64,000 nucleotides of DNA from Streptomyces fagopyri (GTDB lineage: Bacteria; Actinomycetota; Actinomycetes; Streptomycetales; Streptomycetaceae), in the NCBI RefSeq assembly GCF_009498275.1, contig NZ_CP045643.1, positions 4,402,001 to 4,466,000 of the forward strand, in the 5' to 3' direction. The translations under genes were made by a program, and so were the position numbers. Each line of letters begins with the position of its first letter. The first letter of the stretch is position 1. Under the pieces are notes generated by a model, which did not search any database, was not told the DNA's origin, and saw only the letters and a program-made list of their open reading frames with translations. Of the stretch, positions 40,105-48,259 are shown one piece after another.

Positions 40105-40553
40105 GTCCCCCCTTCAGGGTTGTACGCGACGGGCATCACATTCGCTTCAGCCATCACTTCGGCCGAAACCCCCACCCGCGCGCGGACGGCGACGCCCACT
40201 CTCACGCACATCGCGACGCCCGCCGGAACACCTGCCGGAACCCCCGACGACGCGCCCGGCAGCGCGCCTGAAAGTGCACTGAAAGCCCTCATGCGTAAAA
40301 GCTCATCCCCTATGCCCCATTTACCCTGCCGCCCCCGGACCACCCGCGCAGGGCTAACGCAAAGACGCTCCCCGCCCTCCGCGTGGTTGCGGAGAACGGG
40401 GAGGGAAATCTTCGAACGCCGGGTGGGTCTCGTTCAAGTGGTCCGGACCATTATTCCGGCCACAGGACTCGCACAGATCCTACAAACGAATCCGGGGATG
40501 ACCAGGAGATTTTTCGCGGCCCCCGGCCGCGGCCGGGAAACCCGCCGCGCGGG
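40105..40553. other. Spacer between asd and the sigma gene
   Basis: About 450 bases. It holds the sigma promoter (not identified) and, nearer asd, a long hairpin. No gene recognised. Confidence 0.4.
40368..40403 (-). terminator. Hairpin downstream of asd
   Basis: CTCCCCG-CC-CTCCGC-GTGGTT-GCGGAG-AA-CGGGGAG: two stacked stems of 7 and 6 bp with a 6-nt loop. It is 150 nt past the asd stop and could end the ask-asd transcript. Confidence 0.55.
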
Positions 40554-41687
40554 TCACGCCCTGCCCGGGGGGCGGGCCGCCAACTCCGCCGCCACCAGCT
40601 CCGCGATCTGCGCCGTGTTGAGCGCGGCTCCCTTGCGGAGGTTGTCGCCGCAGACGAAGAGTTCGAGGGCGGTCGGATCGTCGAGCGCCCGCCGGACACG
40701 GCCGACCCAGGTCGGGTCGGTGCCCACGACGTCGGCGGGAGTGGGGAACTCCCCGGCGGCCGGATCGTCGAACAGGACGACCCCGGGCGCGGTGGCCAGG
40801 ATCTCCCGCGCCTTCGCCACCGTGACCCTGTCCTCGAAGCGGGCGTGGACGGTGAGGGAGTGCGTGGTGACGACCGGGACGCGGACGCAGGTCACGGCCA
40901 CGGGCAGGCGGGGCAGCCCCAGGATCTTGCGGGACTCGTCCCGCACCTTCATCTCCTCCGAGGACCAGCCGTCCTCGCGCAGCGACCCGGCCCACGGTAC
41001 GACGTTCAGGGCCACCGGCTCCGGGAACGGGCCGGTGTTGTCCCCCACCGCACGGCGTACGTCACCGGGGCTGGTCCCCAGTTCCGTACCGGCGACCAGG
41101 GACAGCTGCTGGCGCAGGGTCTCGACGCCGGCGCGCCCGGCACCGCTCACCGCCTGGTAGCTGGAGACCACCAGCTCGCGCAGCCCGAACTCGGCGTGCA
41201 GCGCGCCGAGCGCCACGATCATGGAAAGAGTGGTGCAGTTCGGGTTGGCGATGATCCCGCGCGGACGCATCCGGGCGGTGTGCGGATTGACCTCGGGGAC
41301 GACCAGGGGCACGTCCGGGTCCATCCGGAAGGCGCCCGAGTTGTCCACCACGATCACACCCTTGGCGGCGGCGATCGGCGCCCAGTGCGCCGCCACCTCG
41401 TCGGGTACGTCGAACATCGCGACGTCGACCCCGTCGAAGGCGGCCTCGCTCAGCGCCGCCACCTCGACCTCCTCGCCGCGCACAGCCAGCTTGCGGCCGG
41501 CCGAGCGCGGGGAGGCGAGCAGACGGATCTCGCCCCAGATGTCCGCGTGCTGGGACAGGATCTGGAGCATGACGCCGCCGACGGCCCCGGTCGCGCCCAC
41601 GACCGCGAGCGTCGGACGTCCGAGGCGTCCGGGGTGACCGGGGTGACCGGAGAAGTGTTCAGCCGGTCGCCCGGTCCATTCGGCCAT
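40554..41687 (-). CDS. asd: Aspartate-semialdehyde dehydrogenase
   Basis: Reduces aspartyl phosphate to aspartate semialdehyde with NADPH, the branch point for lysine/diaminopimelate, threonine and methionine. The 377-residue protein has the N-terminal [14 protein letters not shown] nucleotide site, SFAG-like [19 protein letters not shown], the catalytic Cys151 in NPNCTT and the DESRKIL segment. An N-terminal ~25-residue Gly/His/Pro-rich extension precedes the Rossmann fold. It overlaps the ask stop by 1 nt (TGATG), so it is translationally coupled. Confidence 0.96.
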   Translation of the reverse strand: MAEWTGRPAEHFSGHPGHPGRLGRPTLAVVGATGAVGGVMLQILSQHADIWGEIRLLASPRSAGRKLAVRGEEVEVAALSEAAFDGVDVAMFDVPDEVAAHWAPIAAAKGVIVVDNSGAFRMDPDVPLVVPEVNPHTARMRPRGIIANPNCTTLSMIVALGALHAEFGLRELVVSSYQAVSGAGRAGVETLRQQLSLVAGTELGTSPGDVRRAVGDNTGPFPEPVALNVVPWAGSLREDGWSSEEMKVRDESRKILGLPRLPVAVTCVRVPVVTTHSLTVHARFEDRVTVAKAREILATAPGVVLFDDPAAGEFPTPADVVGTDPTWVGRVRRALDDPTALELFVCGDNLRKGAALNTAQIAELVAAELAARPPGRA

Positions 41688-42208
41688 CAGCGGCCAGTGC
41701 CTCCGTAGACAACGGCCTCGTCGCTGTCGGAGTCGAGCCCGAAGGCGGTGTGCACGGCGCGCACGGCCTCGGGGACGTCGTCCGCGCGGGTGACGACCGA
41801 GATACGGATCTCGGAGGTCGAGATCAGTTCGATGTTGACCCCGGCGTCGCTGAGCGCCTCGAAGAAGCCGGCCGTGACACCCGGGTTCGTCTTCATGCCC
41901 GCGCCGACCAGCGAGATCTTGCCGATCTGGTCGTCGTAGCGCAGCGAGTCGTAGCCGATCACGGTCCTGGCCTTCTCCAGGGCGTCGATGGCCTTGCGGC
42001 CCTCGGTCTTGGGAAGGGTGAAGGAGATGTCCGTGAGGCCCGTGGAGGCGGCGGACACGTTCTGCACGACCATGTCGATGTTGATCTCGGCGTCCGCGAT
42101 GGCCCGGAAGATCGAGGCGGCCTCGCCCGGCTTGTCCGGGACACCGACGACCGTGACCTTGGCCTCGGAGGTGTCGTGAGCGACACCGGAGATGATGGCC
42201 TGCTCCAC
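41687..42208 (-). CDS. Possible internal start: aspartokinase beta subunit
   Basis: A GTG at 42208 inside ask, in frame, is preceded by AAGGGGACCAGAAG, a fair ribosome site, and would give a 173-residue protein beginning [17 protein letters not shown]. That is exactly where the beta subunit of Corynebacterium and Bacillus aspartokinase II begins. Its two ACT domains would form the regulatory subunit of an alpha2-beta2 enzyme. Confidence 0.5.
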   Translation of the reverse strand: MEQAIISGVAHDTSEAKVTVVGVPDKPGEAASIFRAIADAEINIDMVVQNVSAASTGLTDISFTLPKTEGRKAIDALEKARTVIGYDSLRYDDQIGKISLVGAGMKTNPGVTAGFFEALSDAGVNIELISTSEIRISVVTRADDVPEAVRAVHTAFGLDSDSDEAVVYGGTGR

Positions 42209-42964
42209 CTTCTGGTCCCCTTGCTGGATCGGTGCGTTGCTGACCCAGGTGCCCTGGAGCCCGCTGAAGGACGAGCGCACGTGGATCGGGATGTTGTAGC
42301 GGCGGGCGTACTCCACACAGCGGTGGAGCAGCACCTTGGAGCCGGAGGCGGCGAGCTCCAGCATGTCCTCGAAGGCGATCCAGTCGATCTTCTTCGCCTT
42401 CTTCACCACGCGCGGGTCGGCGGTGAACACGCCGTCCACGTCGGTGTAGATCTCGCAGACCTCGGCGTCGAGCGCCGCGGCGAGCGCGACGGCCGTCGTG
42501 TCGGAACCACCGCGCCCGAGCGTGGTGATGTCCTTCTTGTCCTGCGAGACGCCCTGGAACCCGGCGACGATGGCGATGTTGCCCTCGTCGAGGGCCGTCC
42601 GGATACGGCCGGGCGTGACGTCGATGATCCGCGCTTTGTTGTGGACCGAGTCGGTGATGACACCGGCCTGGCTGCCGGTGAACGACTGGGCGCTGTGGCC
42701 CAGGTTCTTGATCGCCATCGCCAGCAGGGCCATGGAGATCCGCTCACCCGCGGTCAGCAGCATGTCGAACTCTCGCCCGCTGGGCATCGGAGACACCTGC
42801 TCGGCGAGATCGATCAGCTCGTCCGTCGTGTCGCCCATCGCGGAAACGACCACGACCACCTGGTGGCCGTTCTTCTTCGCTTCCACGATTCGCTTGGCGA
42901 CGCGCTTGATGCCCTCGGCATCGGCTACGGAGGAGCCTCCGTACTTCTGCACGACAAGGCCCAC
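41687..42964 (-). CDS. ask: Aspartokinase
   Basis: Phosphorylates aspartate, the first step of the aspartate amino-acid family. The 425-residue enzyme begins [17 protein letters not shown], with the KxGGS kinase motif; [16 protein letters not shown] is the substrate/ATP segment, and two ACT domains (~residues 265-420) mediate Lys/Thr feedback. The GTG at 42964 has a GAGGAG ribosome site; a longer frame does not. It is first in the ask-asd operon. Two TCAC-N3-GTGA sites lie ~85-115 nt upstream. Confidence 0.97.
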   Translation of the reverse strand: MGLVVQKYGGSSVADAEGIKRVAKRIVEAKKNGHQVVVVVSAMGDTTDELIDLAEQVSPMPSGREFDMLLTAGERISMALLAMAIKNLGHSAQSFTGSQAGVITDSVHNKARIIDVTPGRIRTALDEGNIAIVAGFQGVSQDKKDITTLGRGGSDTTAVALAAALDAEVCEIYTDVDGVFTADPRVVKKAKKIDWIAFEDMLELAASGSKVLLHRCVEYARRYNIPIHVRSSFSGLQGTWVSNAPIQQGDQKVEQAIISGVAHDTSEAKVTVVGVPDKPGEAASIFRAIADAEINIDMVVQNVSAASTGLTDISFTLPKTEGRKAIDALEKARTVIGYDSLRYDDQIGKISLVGAGMKTNPGVTAGFFEALSDAGVNIELISTSEIRISVVTRADDVPEAVRAVHTAFGLDSDSDEAVVYGGTGR

Positions 42965-43049
42965 GTGCGCTCCTCGCTCCATCTGTCTCTGCACCGCACA
43001 CTTGCGGTCGGCTCAGTTTAACGAGCGGCCGGATTTCCCTTCCGAAGTA

Positions 43050-43081
43050 TCACATCGTGAGATGTCCCGCTCACGACGTGA
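43050..43081. promoter_or_regulatory. Paired TCAC-N3-GTGA sites upstream of ask
   Basis: TCACATCGTGA (43050-43060) and TCACGACGTGA (43071-43081) are two 11-bp inverted repeats whose starts are 21 bp apart, i.e. on the same face of the helix. The second runs into GTGATCAC. They lie 86-117 bases upstream of the ask start and suggest a dimeric regulator bound cooperatively; the regulator is unknown. Confidence 0.5.
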
Positions 43082-43347
43082 TCACTGCGGACCGTCAGGT
43101 CGACCGAGGCCGTCAGGGATCCTCCGGCCGCTCCGAGCGGCATCTGCCCGCGTCCGGGCTCCGCCACTCCGGAAAGTGCCCCTAGTCACACGAGACGGCC
43201 GTGACCAGGGCGCCGGCGAGGAAGACAGGAGGACGGGACAGACAGCGGGAAGCGCACGCCGGGCGCATCCCCGGCACCGGAGTGCCCGGTGCGCCGGGAG
43301 TGCACGCTGCGCTCCGGAACGCACGGTGCACGCCAGATAGGCCGGTG

Positions 43348-43385
43348 CGACCAGTGCGCGTCACTGCGACCAGTGCGCGTCACTG
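43348..43385. repeat. 19-bp tandem repeat upstream of ask
   Basis: Two identical copies of GACCAGTGCGCGTCACTGC (43348-43366, 43367-43385) and a diverged third. The rest of the 460-base gap between ask and the DUF5063 gene holds only the paired operator-like sites. Confidence 0.8.
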
Positions 43386-43423
43386 CGACCGGTGCGCGCC
43401 CGTGCGGCCGGTGTGCCCCCGAG

Positions 43424-44083
43424 CTATGTGGGCGTCCCCAGGCCCAGCGGGCCCCCGATCTCCTCCGCCATCACCCGGCCGGCCTCCTCCGCGAGGATCT
43501 CCTCGCCGATGTCCTGGTCGGTGTCCAGGCCGTTCAGGTCGTCCAGGGGCTGGTTCAGCCGGACGTGGGCGACCAGGGACTGCAGGGCGCGCAGCGCGGC
43601 CGAGGCGGTGGAGCCCCAGTTCGAGAAGTACGAGAACTGCCACCACCACAGTGCCTCGCTGGTGCGTCCCGCGCGGTAGTGGGCCATGCCGTGGCGCAGG
43701 TCCGTGATGACGTCGGCGAAGTCGTCCGAGATCCGGCAGGCCACCGGGGCCTTGCGGGGCTCGTACGGGTCGAAGACCTCGGAGTAGACGTCGACCGGTT
43801 CCAGCATCACGGCCAGCCGCTCACGCAGCTCGTCGACGTCCGGTTCCGGGCCGAGGTCGGGCTCGTAGGGCTCGTCGGGGACGATGTCCTCGTGCGCGCC
43901 CAGGCGACCGCCGGCCAGGAGGAGTTGGGAGATCTCCAGGAGGAGGAAGGGGATCGCCGAGTCCGGCTCGTCGCCCTTGGCCACCTCGGTGACGGCGACC
44001 AGGAAGCTCTCCACCTGGTCCGCGATCTGGACCACGAAGTCGTCGGGGTCCTGACTGGTGGCGTGCAGTGTGGCGTCAGACAT
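43424..44083 (-). CDS. DUF5063 domain protein
   Basis: A 219-residue, acidic, soluble protein of the actinobacterial DUF5063 family: [38 protein letters not shown] and [12 protein letters not shown] are characteristic segments. Function unknown. Its ATG lies 8 bases inside the recR end (ATGTCTGA), so it is co-translated with recR and ybaB; this association suggests a role around recombination-repair but nothing direct shows it. Confidence 0.85.
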   Translation of the reverse strand: MSDATLHATSQDPDDFVVQIADQVESFLVAVTEVAKGDEPDSAIPFLLLEISQLLLAGGRLGAHEDIVPDEPYEPDLGPEPDVDELRERLAVMLEPVDVYSEVFDPYEPRKAPVACRISDDFADVITDLRHGMAHYRAGRTSEALWWWQFSYFSNWGSTASAALRALQSLVAHVRLNQPLDDLNGLDTDQDIGEEILAEEAGRVMAEEIGGPLGLGTPT

Positions 44084-44675
44084 CTAGGAGTCGTCTCCCC
44101 TCGAAGGCGCGGCCGAGTGTGACCTCGTCCGCGTATTCCAGGTCGCCACCCACCGGGAGGCCGCTGGCCAGGCGGGTGACCCTGAGGCCCATGGGCTTGA
44201 TCATGCGGGCGAGATACGTGGCCGTGGCCTCGCCCTCCAGGTTCGGGTCGGTGGCCAGGATGAGCTCCGTGACCACGCCGTCGGCGAGGCGGGCGAGGAG
44301 TTCCCTTATCCGCAGGTCGTCAGGGCCGACGCCCTCGATCGGGCTGATCGCGCCGCCGAGCACGTGGTACTTCCCGCGGAACTCACGCGTCCGCTCGACC
44401 GCGACGACGTCCTTCGGCTCCTCCACCACGCAGATCACCGAGAGGTCGCGGCGCGGGTCGCGGCAGATGTTGCACAGCTCTTCCTGTGCCACGTTGCCGC
44501 AGGTCGCGCAGAAGCGGACCTTCGCCTTGACCTCCATGAGGCACTGCGCGAGCCGGCGGACGTCCGTCGGCTCGGCCTGCAGGATGTGGAAGGCGATCCG
44601 CTGCGCGCTCTTGGGACCGACGCCGGGCAGCCGCCCCAACTCGTCGATGAGGTCCTGGACCACGCCTTCGTACAA
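44076..44675 (-). CDS. recR: Recombination mediator RecR
   Basis: A 199-residue RecR: helix-hairpin-helix [20 protein letters not shown], the Cys4 zinc finger [16 protein letters not shown], and a Toprim domain ([27 protein letters not shown]). Works with RecF/RecO loading RecA at gaps. The TTG at 44675 gives the standard length and a typical [14 protein letters not shown] start; an upstream extension is uncharacteristic. Downstream of ybaB, as in most bacteria, though dnaX is not next to them here. Confidence 0.96.
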   Translation of the reverse strand: MYEGVVQDLIDELGRLPGVGPKSAQRIAFHILQAEPTDVRRLAQCLMEVKAKVRFCATCGNVAQEELCNICRDPRRDLSVICVVEEPKDVVAVERTREFRGKYHVLGGAISPIEGVGPDDLRIRELLARLADGVVTELILATDPNLEGEATATYLARMIKPMGLRVTRLASGLPVGGDLEYADEVTLGRAFEGRRLLDV

Positions 44676-44733
44676 CGGACTGCCGCCCTTCCTGGATTCG
44701 TTCAGTACGTACGGTAGTTGGCCGCCGCCGGTC

Positions 44734-45081
44734 TTAGAAGGGCAGACCCGGGATGCCGCTGCCGCCACCGCCGAGGCCCTGGGCGAGAGGGCCGAGCTTC
44801 TGCTGCTGGAGTGCCTGCGCGTTCTCGTTCGCCGCCTGGACCGCCGCGACGACCAGGTCGGCCAGCGTCTCCGTGTCCTCGGGGTCCACCGCCTTCGGGT
44901 CGATCACCAGGGCACGGAGTTCACCGGAGCCGGTCACCGTCGCCTTCACCAGACCGCCGCCCGACCGGCCTTCCACCTCCGTGCGCGCGAGTTCCTCCTG
45001 CGCGTTCGCGAGGTCCTGCTGCATCTTCTGGGCCTGCTGGAGCAGCTGCTGCATGTTGGGCTGGCCACCACCGGGAATCAC
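44734..45081 (-). CDS. YbaB/EbfC nucleoid-associated protein
   Basis: A 115-residue YbaB/EbfC-family DNA-binding protein. It begins [20 protein letters not shown] and has the [20 protein letters not shown] central segment; the tail is Gly-rich. It forms dimers that bind DNA in tweezers fashion and is usually co-transcribed with recR. The GTG at 45081 follows an AGGAG ribosome site. Confidence 0.95.
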   Translation of the reverse strand: MIPGGGQPNMQQLLQQAQKMQQDLANAQEELARTEVEGRSGGGLVKATVTGSGELRALVIDPKAVDPEDTETLADLVVAAVQAANENAQALQQQKLGPLAQGLGGGGSGIPGLPF

Positions 45082-45416
45082 GATCAGCTCCTGGGTCGTA
45101 CGGCTATCGGCACCACTGTCCGGACGGGGTTTTCCCGCTCAGCACGAGCCTACGTGGTCGACGGGCCGGTCGCCCCAGCACTCTTTCGAGTGACACCGTC
45201 CGTCCGCCTATACCTGACCAAGCCCCTCTTCCGGGCGGAAAACCGGTGAAAACCGGGCCATCGCCACCCATTGGGCGGTAGGAAAGAGGCGGCGCCTGAG
45301 CATCATGCGTCACGCAGCATCACACAACGTCACTAGTTTTCGTCGGAGCCGTCGTCGCCGGAGTCGTGGCCCGCGTCGTCGTCGGCGTCATCACCGTCGT
45401 CAGTAGGGAGTGCCGG
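45082..45416. other. Divergent spacer ybaB / SLATT gene
   Basis: About 335 bases without a gene. The part next to ybaB (45105-45260) is AT-richer and probably holds its promoter. A GTCGTC/GCCGTC-rich stretch (45345-45405) precedes the SLATT gene. No SRP RNA or other RNA signature was found. Confidence 0.4.
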
Positions 45417-46157
45417 GTGAGCCAGCCGGAGATGCAGCCCGAGGGGCCGCCCCAGGACGCTCGCAGCGACGGGGCCGCGGGGCCCCGGCCGGGCGACCTG
45501 ACCGGCCGGCCGCTCCCCCTCGGGGACTGGGGGGAACCGGCCGATCGGCTCCACGAGCTCTACCGGTGGGTGGAACGCGGAGCACTCGACACGGCTTCCT
45601 GGTACCTCGCGGACCGGGCCGGGAAGCGGTGGGCGGCCCGGCTGCTGCGGGGCGGGGCGGCGGTGGGCGCGATGGCCGGAGCCGCGTTGCCGCTGCTGGA
45701 TCTCACCGGAGTGGTCGGTGGCGTGGCTCCCTGGGGGTACCTCGCGCTGTTGCTCGGGGTGGCGTGCGTGGCGGGTGACCGGTTCTTCGGGGTGACCTCC
45801 GGGTGGATAAGGGACGTTGCCACGGCGCAGGCCGTGCAGCGACGCCTCCAGGTGCTCCAGTTCGACTGGGCGTCCGAGAGCGTGCGGGAGGTGCTGGGGC
45901 CGGCGGAGGGGACCGCCAGTGAGGCGGCGGAGCGGTGCCTCGGTGTCCTGCGCAGGTTCTCGGAGGACGTCACGGAGCTGGTCCGGGCCGAAACCGCGGA
46001 CTGGATGGTGGAGTTCCGGACGGGACCGGCACCGTTGGGCATCCAGTCGTCGCTGGCCGGGTCGCCCCGCCCGGAGGGGAGTCCGACCGGGCGCCTCCCG
46101 CTGGCCCCGGGCACCCGGCCGAACATGCCCCGCCAGCGGCCGCCCGAGCCGCGATAG
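45417..46157 (+). CDS. SLATT-domain two-helix membrane protein
   Basis: A 246-residue protein with a SLATT-type core: a cytoplasmic helix DRLHELYRWVERGALDTASWYLADRAG, two closely spaced transmembrane segments (~78-97 and ~105-120) and a following helix with VQRRLQVLQFDW. SLATT domains are predicted pore-forming effectors in nucleotide-signal defence systems, but a SMODS nucleotidyltransferase is absent here, so this may be a core-genome actinobacterial variant with another role. The GTG at 45417 has an AGGGAG ribosome site. The C-terminal ~35 residues are Pro-rich and disordered. Confidence 0.75.
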   Translation: MSQPEMQPEGPPQDARSDGAAGPRPGDLTGRPLPLGDWGEPADRLHELYRWVERGALDTASWYLADRAGKRWAARLLRGGAAVGAMAGAALPLLDLTGVVGGVAPWGYLALLLGVACVAGDRFFGVTSGWIRDVATAQAVQRRLQVLQFDWASESVREVLGPAEGTASEAAERCLGVLRRFSEDVTELVRAETADWMVEFRTGPAPLGIQSSLAGSPRPEGSPTGRLPLAPGTRPNMPRQRPPEPR

Positions 46158-46210
46158 CCCTCCGGGCGGGGCCGATGCCCTCCGGGCGGGGCCGATGCCC
46201 TCCGGGGGGC
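46157..46210. repeat. 20-bp tandem repeat after the SLATT gene
   Basis: GCCCTCCGGGCGGGGCCGAT at 46157-46176 and 46177-46196, then a partial third copy, directly after the stop codon; each unit contains a CCCTCCGGGCGGG hairpin. Confidence 0.75.
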
Positions 46211-46283
46211 GAGGTGGGGGTGTTCGTTCGGTCGATCGGGTCAGCTCAGGGTGCTGCTGCTCCGGGTTTCGCGGTGGATTGTG

Positions 46284-46562
46284 TCGGCTGCGGGGCGGTG
46301 GGGGCTTGTCGCGCAGTTCCCCGCGCCCCTCGAAGGGGCCCGGCGCGGTGCGTCGGCTGCACGACCGTGGGGGCTGAGCGCGCAGTTCCCCGCGCCCCTT
46401 GAAGGGGCGCGGCGCCGTGTCTCGGCTGCACGGCTGTGGGAGCAGGGCGTGCAGTTCCCCGCCGCCCCTTGAAAGGGCCCCCGGCGCGGTGCGTCGGCTG
46501 CGGGGCGGTGGGGGCTTGGCGCGCAGTTCCCCGCGCCCCTTGAAAGAGCGCGGCGCCGTGGG
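46284..46562. repeat. Four tandem copies of a ~69-bp hairpin repeat
   Basis: Copies at 46284-46352, 46353-46421, 46422-46493 (72 bp) and 46494-46562. Each starts TCGGCTG, then a variable part, then GCGCAGTTCCCCGCGCCCC, and a hairpin of the CGCCCC-TTGAA-GGGGCG kind. GCAGTTCCCCGCGCCCCT is a dispersed streptomycete intergenic repeat that I recognise; a four-copy tandem is unusual. It ends at the stop codon of the next gene and may terminate it. Confidence 0.9.
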
Positions 46563-46563
46563 G

Positions 46564-48108
46564 TCAGTCGGCTCCGCAGATCCTCAGGCCCACCGGGGTG
46601 CCGCACGGCAGGTGGCCGTGGGTGCGGATGACGTCCTGGCCGCTGCCCCGGCTGATGTAGGCGAGGAAGCTGGAGGCGAGGGAGTCGGCGGGCGGCTGGC
46701 CGTAGGTGTAGGCGTACTCGATCTCGCGGTACGGGTAGTCGCCGGAGCCGCGCTCCAGTTCCTCCACGGAGGCGGTGTGGCCGCCGAGGGTGAGCAGGTG
46801 CAGGCCCTTGTGGCCGTTCGCGAGGGTCAGCGCGAGGTTCAGCTCGCTGTACCCGATCGCGCCGGGGAGCCCCGCCACGGTGCTCAGCACCTGGTCGGTG
46901 GAGTCGAGTTCGCAGCGCACGACGGGGGCCGTCGCGTCGTCCTTGTGCACACAGTCGAGCGAGGAGTTCGCGATCTCGCCGCGTCCCAGCACCCGGTGCT
47001 GGAAGACCTGCCGGGTGCCGGAGTTGGCGTCCCGGCTGACGAGGAGCACCGGCCGGTCGGGGCCGCCCAGCTGCTTCCAGTCGCGGATCTCGCCGCGGTA
47101 GAGACGGCGTACGTCGTCCAGCGTGAGGCCGCGCAGCGGGATGTCGTCGTTGACGACCAGCGCGAAGACCGAGACCGCGACCCGGTTCTCCCGCAGCTGC
47201 GGGAACCCGCTCGGCTTCGGCCCGTCGGAGAGCGCCACGACGGGCGGTGAGCCGTTCCTGGCCTTGGCCCCCGCGGCCGCGAGCTCGCGCACCCCGGCCG
47301 TGCTTCCGTGCGCGTCGACCACGATGTCGGAGCCCGCGCAGTCCCGCTCGTACTTCTTGGCCAGCTCGCTCATGACGGGCGCGAAGGCGGTCGAGCCGGT
47401 GACCGTCAGGGTGCCCTTCTCGCAGCCGATCGGCGGCGGCGAGTCGTCCCGCAGCACGACGATCAGCGCGAGGGTCACGACGCACACCGTCAGCAGCACG
47501 GTGATCGTCCGGGCCGCGCGGCTGAACAGCGGCGGCTGATCGTCCGGCGTCGTGCTGCGGTTGGGGCTGACCTCGCCGTCCCGCAGGCCGCCGATGAGCC
47601 GTATCCGCCGCCCCACGTCACCGCCCGACAGCAGCACGAGCAGCTTGAAGTGCTCGCCCCGGTTGAGCGGGACGCGCGGGATGCGCAGGGTGCCGCCCTC
47701 GTAGCTGAGCCCCGCGGCCGGGGTGAAGTGGTCCATGAGGTGGTCGGTGCCGGGCGGCTGGGTGACGGACACGCCCCGGATGACCCGGTCGGTGAACACC
47801 GCGGTCAGACCGTGCCGTTCACGGCTCGTGTAGTCGTCCCCCGCGATGCTCTGCGAGCCGTCGTTCTCGATCCGCAGCAGCACCAGCGTGGCGTCCGCCA
47901 TGCCCGGCGCCTCGTCGAACAGCCCGAGCCGGACGTTGGCCCGCCCCGAACGCACGTCGTCGCCCACCGGGTTGTCCATCTGCACCCGGTACCCGATCCG
48001 CTTGCGCCGCGGCACCCGGCGTTCGTACCAGACCATCACGGCGGAGGCGACGACACCGATCACGGCGGTCCCGACGGCCACTATGTTCTCTGCGCTCAGC
48101 CACTCCAT
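46564..48108 (-). CDS. Membrane-tethered PstS-like binding protein
   Basis: A 514-residue protein. TM1 (~8-27) is followed by Arg-rich ERRVPRRKR, so residues 28-200 (a beta-rich domain of unknown family) are probably cytoplasmic; TM2 (~201-219) leads to an outer PstS-like phosphate-binding domain (~229-514) with GSTAFAPV, AHGSTAGVRELA, SRDANSGTRQVF and GYSELN. Unlike PstS it is not a lipoprotein and no pstCAB genes are near, so it may sense rather than import a ligand. The ATG at 48108 has a GGGGAG ribosome site; a GTG at 48144 is the alternative. Confidence 0.85.
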   Translation of the reverse strand: MEWLSAENIVAVGTAVIGVVASAVMVWYERRVPRRKRIGYRVQMDNPVGDDVRSGRANVRLGLFDEAPGMADATLVLLRIENDGSQSIAGDDYTSRERHGLTAVFTDRVIRGVSVTQPPGTDHLMDHFTPAAGLSYEGGTLRIPRVPLNRGEHFKLLVLLSGGDVGRRIRLIGGLRDGEVSPNRSTTPDDQPPLFSRAARTITVLLTVCVVTLALIVVLRDDSPPPIGCEKGTLTVTGSTAFAPVMSELAKKYERDCAGSDIVVDAHGSTAGVRELAAAGAKARNGSPPVVALSDGPKPSGFPQLRENRVAVSVFALVVNDDIPLRGLTLDDVRRLYRGEIRDWKQLGGPDRPVLLVSRDANSGTRQVFQHRVLGRGEIANSSLDCVHKDDATAPVVRCELDSTDQVLSTVAGLPGAIGYSELNLALTLANGHKGLHLLTLGGHTASVEELERGSGDYPYREIEYAYTYGQPPADSLASSFLAYISRGSGQDVIRTHGHLPCGTPVGLRICGAD

Positions 48109-48259
48109 CGCGAGCCACTCCCCCGAGCCCAACGGTGGGGTCACCGTACGGCTTGGAGCGAGAACGCACGGCGTACGCCGGATGAAGTCTCAGCGGCCTT
48201 CCAGCCGGTTGCCGCCGACGCCGGCCGTCCCGGTGTTCAGCCGCTCGCCGGGGCGTCCG

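Noticed and set aside
45082..45416. 4.5S/SRP RNA near ybaB-recR
   Set aside because: I looked for the GGAGCAGC and GGTG motifs of the SRP Alu/S domain and found none.
45333..45554. Acidic Asp/Gly protein on the minus strand
   Set aside because: The frame overlaps the SLATT gene start and its Asp-rich end arises from a GTC/GCC repeat; no start signal.
46284..46562. CRISPR array
   Set aside because: Four repeats are contiguous with no spacers of constant length; the unit is a known kind of intergenic hairpin repeat.
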